Source of the DNA: Sphingomonadaceae bacterium
GTDB taxonomy: Bacteria; Pseudomonadota; Alphaproteobacteria; Sphingomonadales; Sphingomonadaceae
Direction of reading: 5' to 3'
Assembly: GCA_009923795.1 (NCBI GenBank)
Contig: RFSU01000031.1
Location: 1 to 15,180 of the forward strand
Length of the DNA stretch: 15,180 bases
This document shows, piece after piece, positions 14,016 to 15,180 of this stretch (the stretch's first letter is position 1; each line of letters begins with the position of its first letter). The translations under genes and the position numbers were made by a program. Below the pieces are notes generated by a model that made no database searches, was not told the origin of the DNA, and saw only the letters and a list, made by a program, of their open reading frames with translations.

Positions 14016-14488
14016 GCTGGTGTGCACAAATCAATGAGCAAATCCTCCTCACTATGTTCAAGCATGTAGGCAAGCCATCCATCAGATTCGTATGGGTCAA
14101 TGGTGAATTCCCCATCCACCCAGCTAGTGGTTTCTATGGCTTTAATGATTAGTTCTGTGAACTCGTCCCACGAAAGGTTCTCAGGTTTTTGCAGGGCAAG
14201 GTGTGCATGCGGGTGATCGTTATAGGCGCCAGTACCGATAACAACAGCAGACATTACGCATTGGTCGTTTTTTTTGACATGTTTGCCGAAGACGCATTTA
14301 TTTAAAACGCTCAAGAAAACTTTCGAAGAATCCTTGATAATTGAAACGCTCCAAAGCTGCCTCGTCTCTTGCCTATACCGTTTGAAAGTAAGCGTTACAG
14401 CATGTGTTGGGCTCCCCAGCGTTTTCAGCCAACTGACATAAGCAAGTTGTAAACGTGTGAAGCGCTTTACCGGAGTATTGATAGTCAT
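14006..14488 (-). CDS. Small HUH-endonuclease (rolling-circle Rep-like) protein
   Basis: The protein, 160 aa, shows the three motifs of an HUH nickase in order. THAVTLTFKRY (28-38) is a motif-1-like strand. DHPHAHLALQKP (91-102) holds the metal-binding His92-x-His94-x-His96. A candidate catalytic Tyr141 lies in SDGWLAYMLEHSEED. Such enzymes nick one strand at an origin and stay linked through the tyrosine. The product is short for a plasmid Rep and lacks a helicase domain, so host helicase would be needed. It is closer in size to the small rolling-circle replication-associated proteins of integrative elements and satellites. The start ATG at 14488 overlaps the stop of the AlpA-like gene as ATGA, with GGGAG upstream. 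The exact family is not certain. Confidence 0.72.
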   Translation of the reverse strand: MTINTPVKRFTRLQLAYVSWLKTLGSPTHAVTLTFKRYRQETRQLWSVSIIKDSSKVFLSVLNKCVFGKHVKKNDQCVMSAVVIGTGAYNDHPHAHLALQKPENLSWDEFTELIIKAIETTSWVDGEFTIDPYESDGWLAYMLEHSEEDLLIDLCTPARP

Positions 14489-14742
14489 GCGGCTACTCCC
14501 ATAGATCGGAAATTAGCACCACTATTGTCTGAATCTTCTTGAGATGATTGGTTTTCAATCCACCGTACCAAATGCTTTAGGCGCCAAACTTTGACTGTTG
14601 CAGATAAAGATATTGGTGCTGGAAATCGACCTTGTGCAACCCATAGATGTATACAAGACTTTGATAAGGTTGTGAGCTTTGCAACCTCATTTATCCTGAG
14701 TAGACGGGTTTCGTCTATGGTTGTAATACTACTTTTTTCCAT
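14485..14742 (-). CDS. AlpA-family (MerR-like helix-turn-helix) regulator
   Basis: The protein, 85 aa, contains the classic AlpA core LLRINEVAKLTTLSKSCIHLWV, followed by AQGRFPAPISLSATVKVWRLKHLVRWIEN (residues 14-64). That is a winged helix-turn-helix with the G-R-F-P-x-P-I turn and the W-R-x-x-x-L-x-x-W-I end. AlpA-like proteins act as activators or excisionase-type factors of integrative elements and prophages. AAGGAG (14753-14748) lies 5 nt before ATG 14742. It directly precedes and overlaps the HUH gene, so it probably controls replication or excision functions. No integrase is in view. The last 20 residues (after 65) are polar and probably disordered. Confidence 0.88.
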   Translation of the reverse strand: MEKSSITTIDETRLLRINEVAKLTTLSKSCIHLWVAQGRFPAPISLSATVKVWRLKHLVRWIENQSSQEDSDNSGANFRSMGVAA

Positions 14743-14813
14743 CGCTACTCCTTAAATTATTTAGAAGTAGCTATCGTGTCCTATCCCGTTTCTTTGATAA
14801 ATAACTTTTTTAC

Positions 14814-15113
14814 TTATTGCCGAATTCTTCTAGGTTGAACAAAGTGATGAAGCGTTCCTGCTTCCAACTGCTTCTTCCATAACCCATACGTTCTTTCAGG
14901 CAAGTTGAGGCCCGCTAAAGCTTTGGATTTCAATGGTGGAAACTTGTGTATTTTGTGTGTTTCTTGATACGCAATCACTGCTTTGAGAAAAGCGTGTTTT
15001 TTTGCTCTATCAGTTGGTTTGAACGGCGGACTATGCTCATTTGTGTCCGACGTCAGCGTGTGTGAGACAAATAGGGGTACTTGATTAAAGGAGGGTTTTG
15101 GTTCATCTTTCAA
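14814..15113 (-). CDS. Small basic protein of unknown function, 5' end possibly altered by an IS
   Basis: The product is 99 aa if read from a TTG at 15113. No family is recognised. The centre is rich in Lys and aromatic residues: DRAKKHAFLKAVIAYQETHKIHKFPPLKSKALAGLNLPERTYGLWKKQLEAG (about 35-86). It ends in HHFVQPRRIRQ, a fold that could be a small DNA-binding helical domain (inference). There is no ATG in frame and no Shine-Dalgarno before the TTG. The frame stays open to a stop at 15135-15137, inside the start of the transposase gene on the other strand. This suggests that the true 5' part was displaced by insertion of the IS. It lies 71 bp upstream of the AlpA-like gene on the same strand. 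Confidence 0.45.
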   Translation of the reverse strand: MKDEPKPSFNQVPLFVSHTLTSDTNEHSPPFKPTDRAKKHAFLKAVIAYQETHKIHKFPPLKSKALAGLNLPERTYGLWKKQLEAGTLHHFVQPRRIRQ

Positions 15114-15127
15114 CTTAAGGAGTGAAG

Positions 15128-15180
15128 ATGAAATTTAAATCCAATCAACCCAAGGCCTCTGCCGAGCAGGTGGTCAAAGA
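15128..15180 (+). CDS. Start of an IS3-family transposase OrfA (partial)
   Basis: AAGGAG at 15116-15121 lies 6 nt before ATG 15128. The 17 complete codons give MKFKSNQPKASAEQVVK and the frame leaves the window open. From memory, this closely resembles the N-terminus of IS3-family OrfA proteins that continue with a D-I-R-R-A-T-R-like helix and a helix-turn-helix. It is on the opposite strand to the mobile module. The left inverted repeat of the IS should lie within roughly 100 bp upstream but cannot be fixed without the right end. Confidence 0.55.
   Translation, partial: MKFKSNQPKASAEQVVK

Larger units (their letters stand above)
11454..15113 (-). mobile_element. Part of an integrated mobile element (replication/partition-like module)
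   Basis: Base composition falls visibly right after the DUF35 gene and the coding strand switches. Six genes run on the - strand in close array: basic unknown protein, AlpA-like regulator, HUH endonuclease, ParB/Topo VI-A-like fusion, 198-aa unknown and HGGxSTG protein. AlpA-like regulators, HUH nickases and ParB-like proteins are typical of integrative elements, satellites and plasmids. No integrase, tRNA or direct-repeat att site is visible, so the ends are not defined. The left limit is placed at the composition change, and the right end is at or beyond the IS start. The 11449-11537 stretch holds no gene that I can support. Confidence 0.55.

Noticed and set aside
13891..14115. 74-codon - strand open frame at the end of the HUH gene
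   Set aside because: It overlaps the HUH coding region in another frame, including the segment holding the candidate Tyr, and shows no motif or start signal.

Overview
The window joins two very different kinds of DNA. Positions 1 to about 11450 are GC-rich and carry, all on the + strand, a tightly packed catabolic locus typical of Burkholderiales (Alcaligenaceae/Comamonadaceae-like). The main clue is three periplasmic Bug/TctC-type solute receptors in under 8 kb with no TctA/TctB membrane genes in view. Positions from about 11450 to the right end are visibly more AT-rich, run on the - strand, and look like part of an integrated mobile element. At the right edge the first codons of what looks like an IS3-family transposase begin on the + strand.

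Left catabolic block (1-3898): the end of a crotonase, an acyl-CoA dehydrogenase, a TauD/TfdA-type Fe(II)/2-oxoglutarate dioxygenase with a TTG start, a second crotonase that keeps only one of the two classical glutamates, and a Bug receptor. The receptor is broken by a frameshift lying exactly at a 24-bp inverted copy of its own downstream sequence. A short AT-rich promoter-like gap (3899-4072) follows.

Right catabolic block (4073-11448): MmgE/PrpD-family protein, Bug receptor (TTG start), acyl-CoA ligase, a second TauD-like dioxygenase, a third Bug receptor, an SCP-x/Ltp-type thiolase-fold gene that is frameshifted, and its usual partner, a DUF35 zinc-ribbon/OB-fold protein. Several genes overlap by ATGA, so they are probably translationally coupled. 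The likely logic, inferred, is capture of a carboxylate, oxidative attack by the dioxygenases, CoA activation, beta-oxidation-like steps and C-C cleavage by the thiolase-fold/DUF35 pair. The substrate cannot be read from the sequence.

Mobile module (about 11450-15113, - strand). In transcription order it holds a small basic protein of unknown function, an AlpA-like MerR-type DNA-binding protein, a small HUH endonuclease (Rep-like), and a 194-bp gap with three dyads. These are followed by a 462-aa protein that appears to fuse a ParB-like N-terminal domain to a topoisomerase VI subunit A/Spo11-like catalytic region with a candidate active-site Tyr and a complete Toprim signature. Last come a 198-aa unknown protein and an HGGxSTG small zinc-finger-like protein. 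I consider the ParB/Topo VI-A fusion, its HUH neighbour and its two uncharacterised partners the most interesting content. No integrase or att site is visible, so the element's limits are not fixed.

Two broken genes plus an IS start in 15 kb suggest a genome, or locus, under relaxed selection. Assembly error cannot be excluded from the sequence alone.
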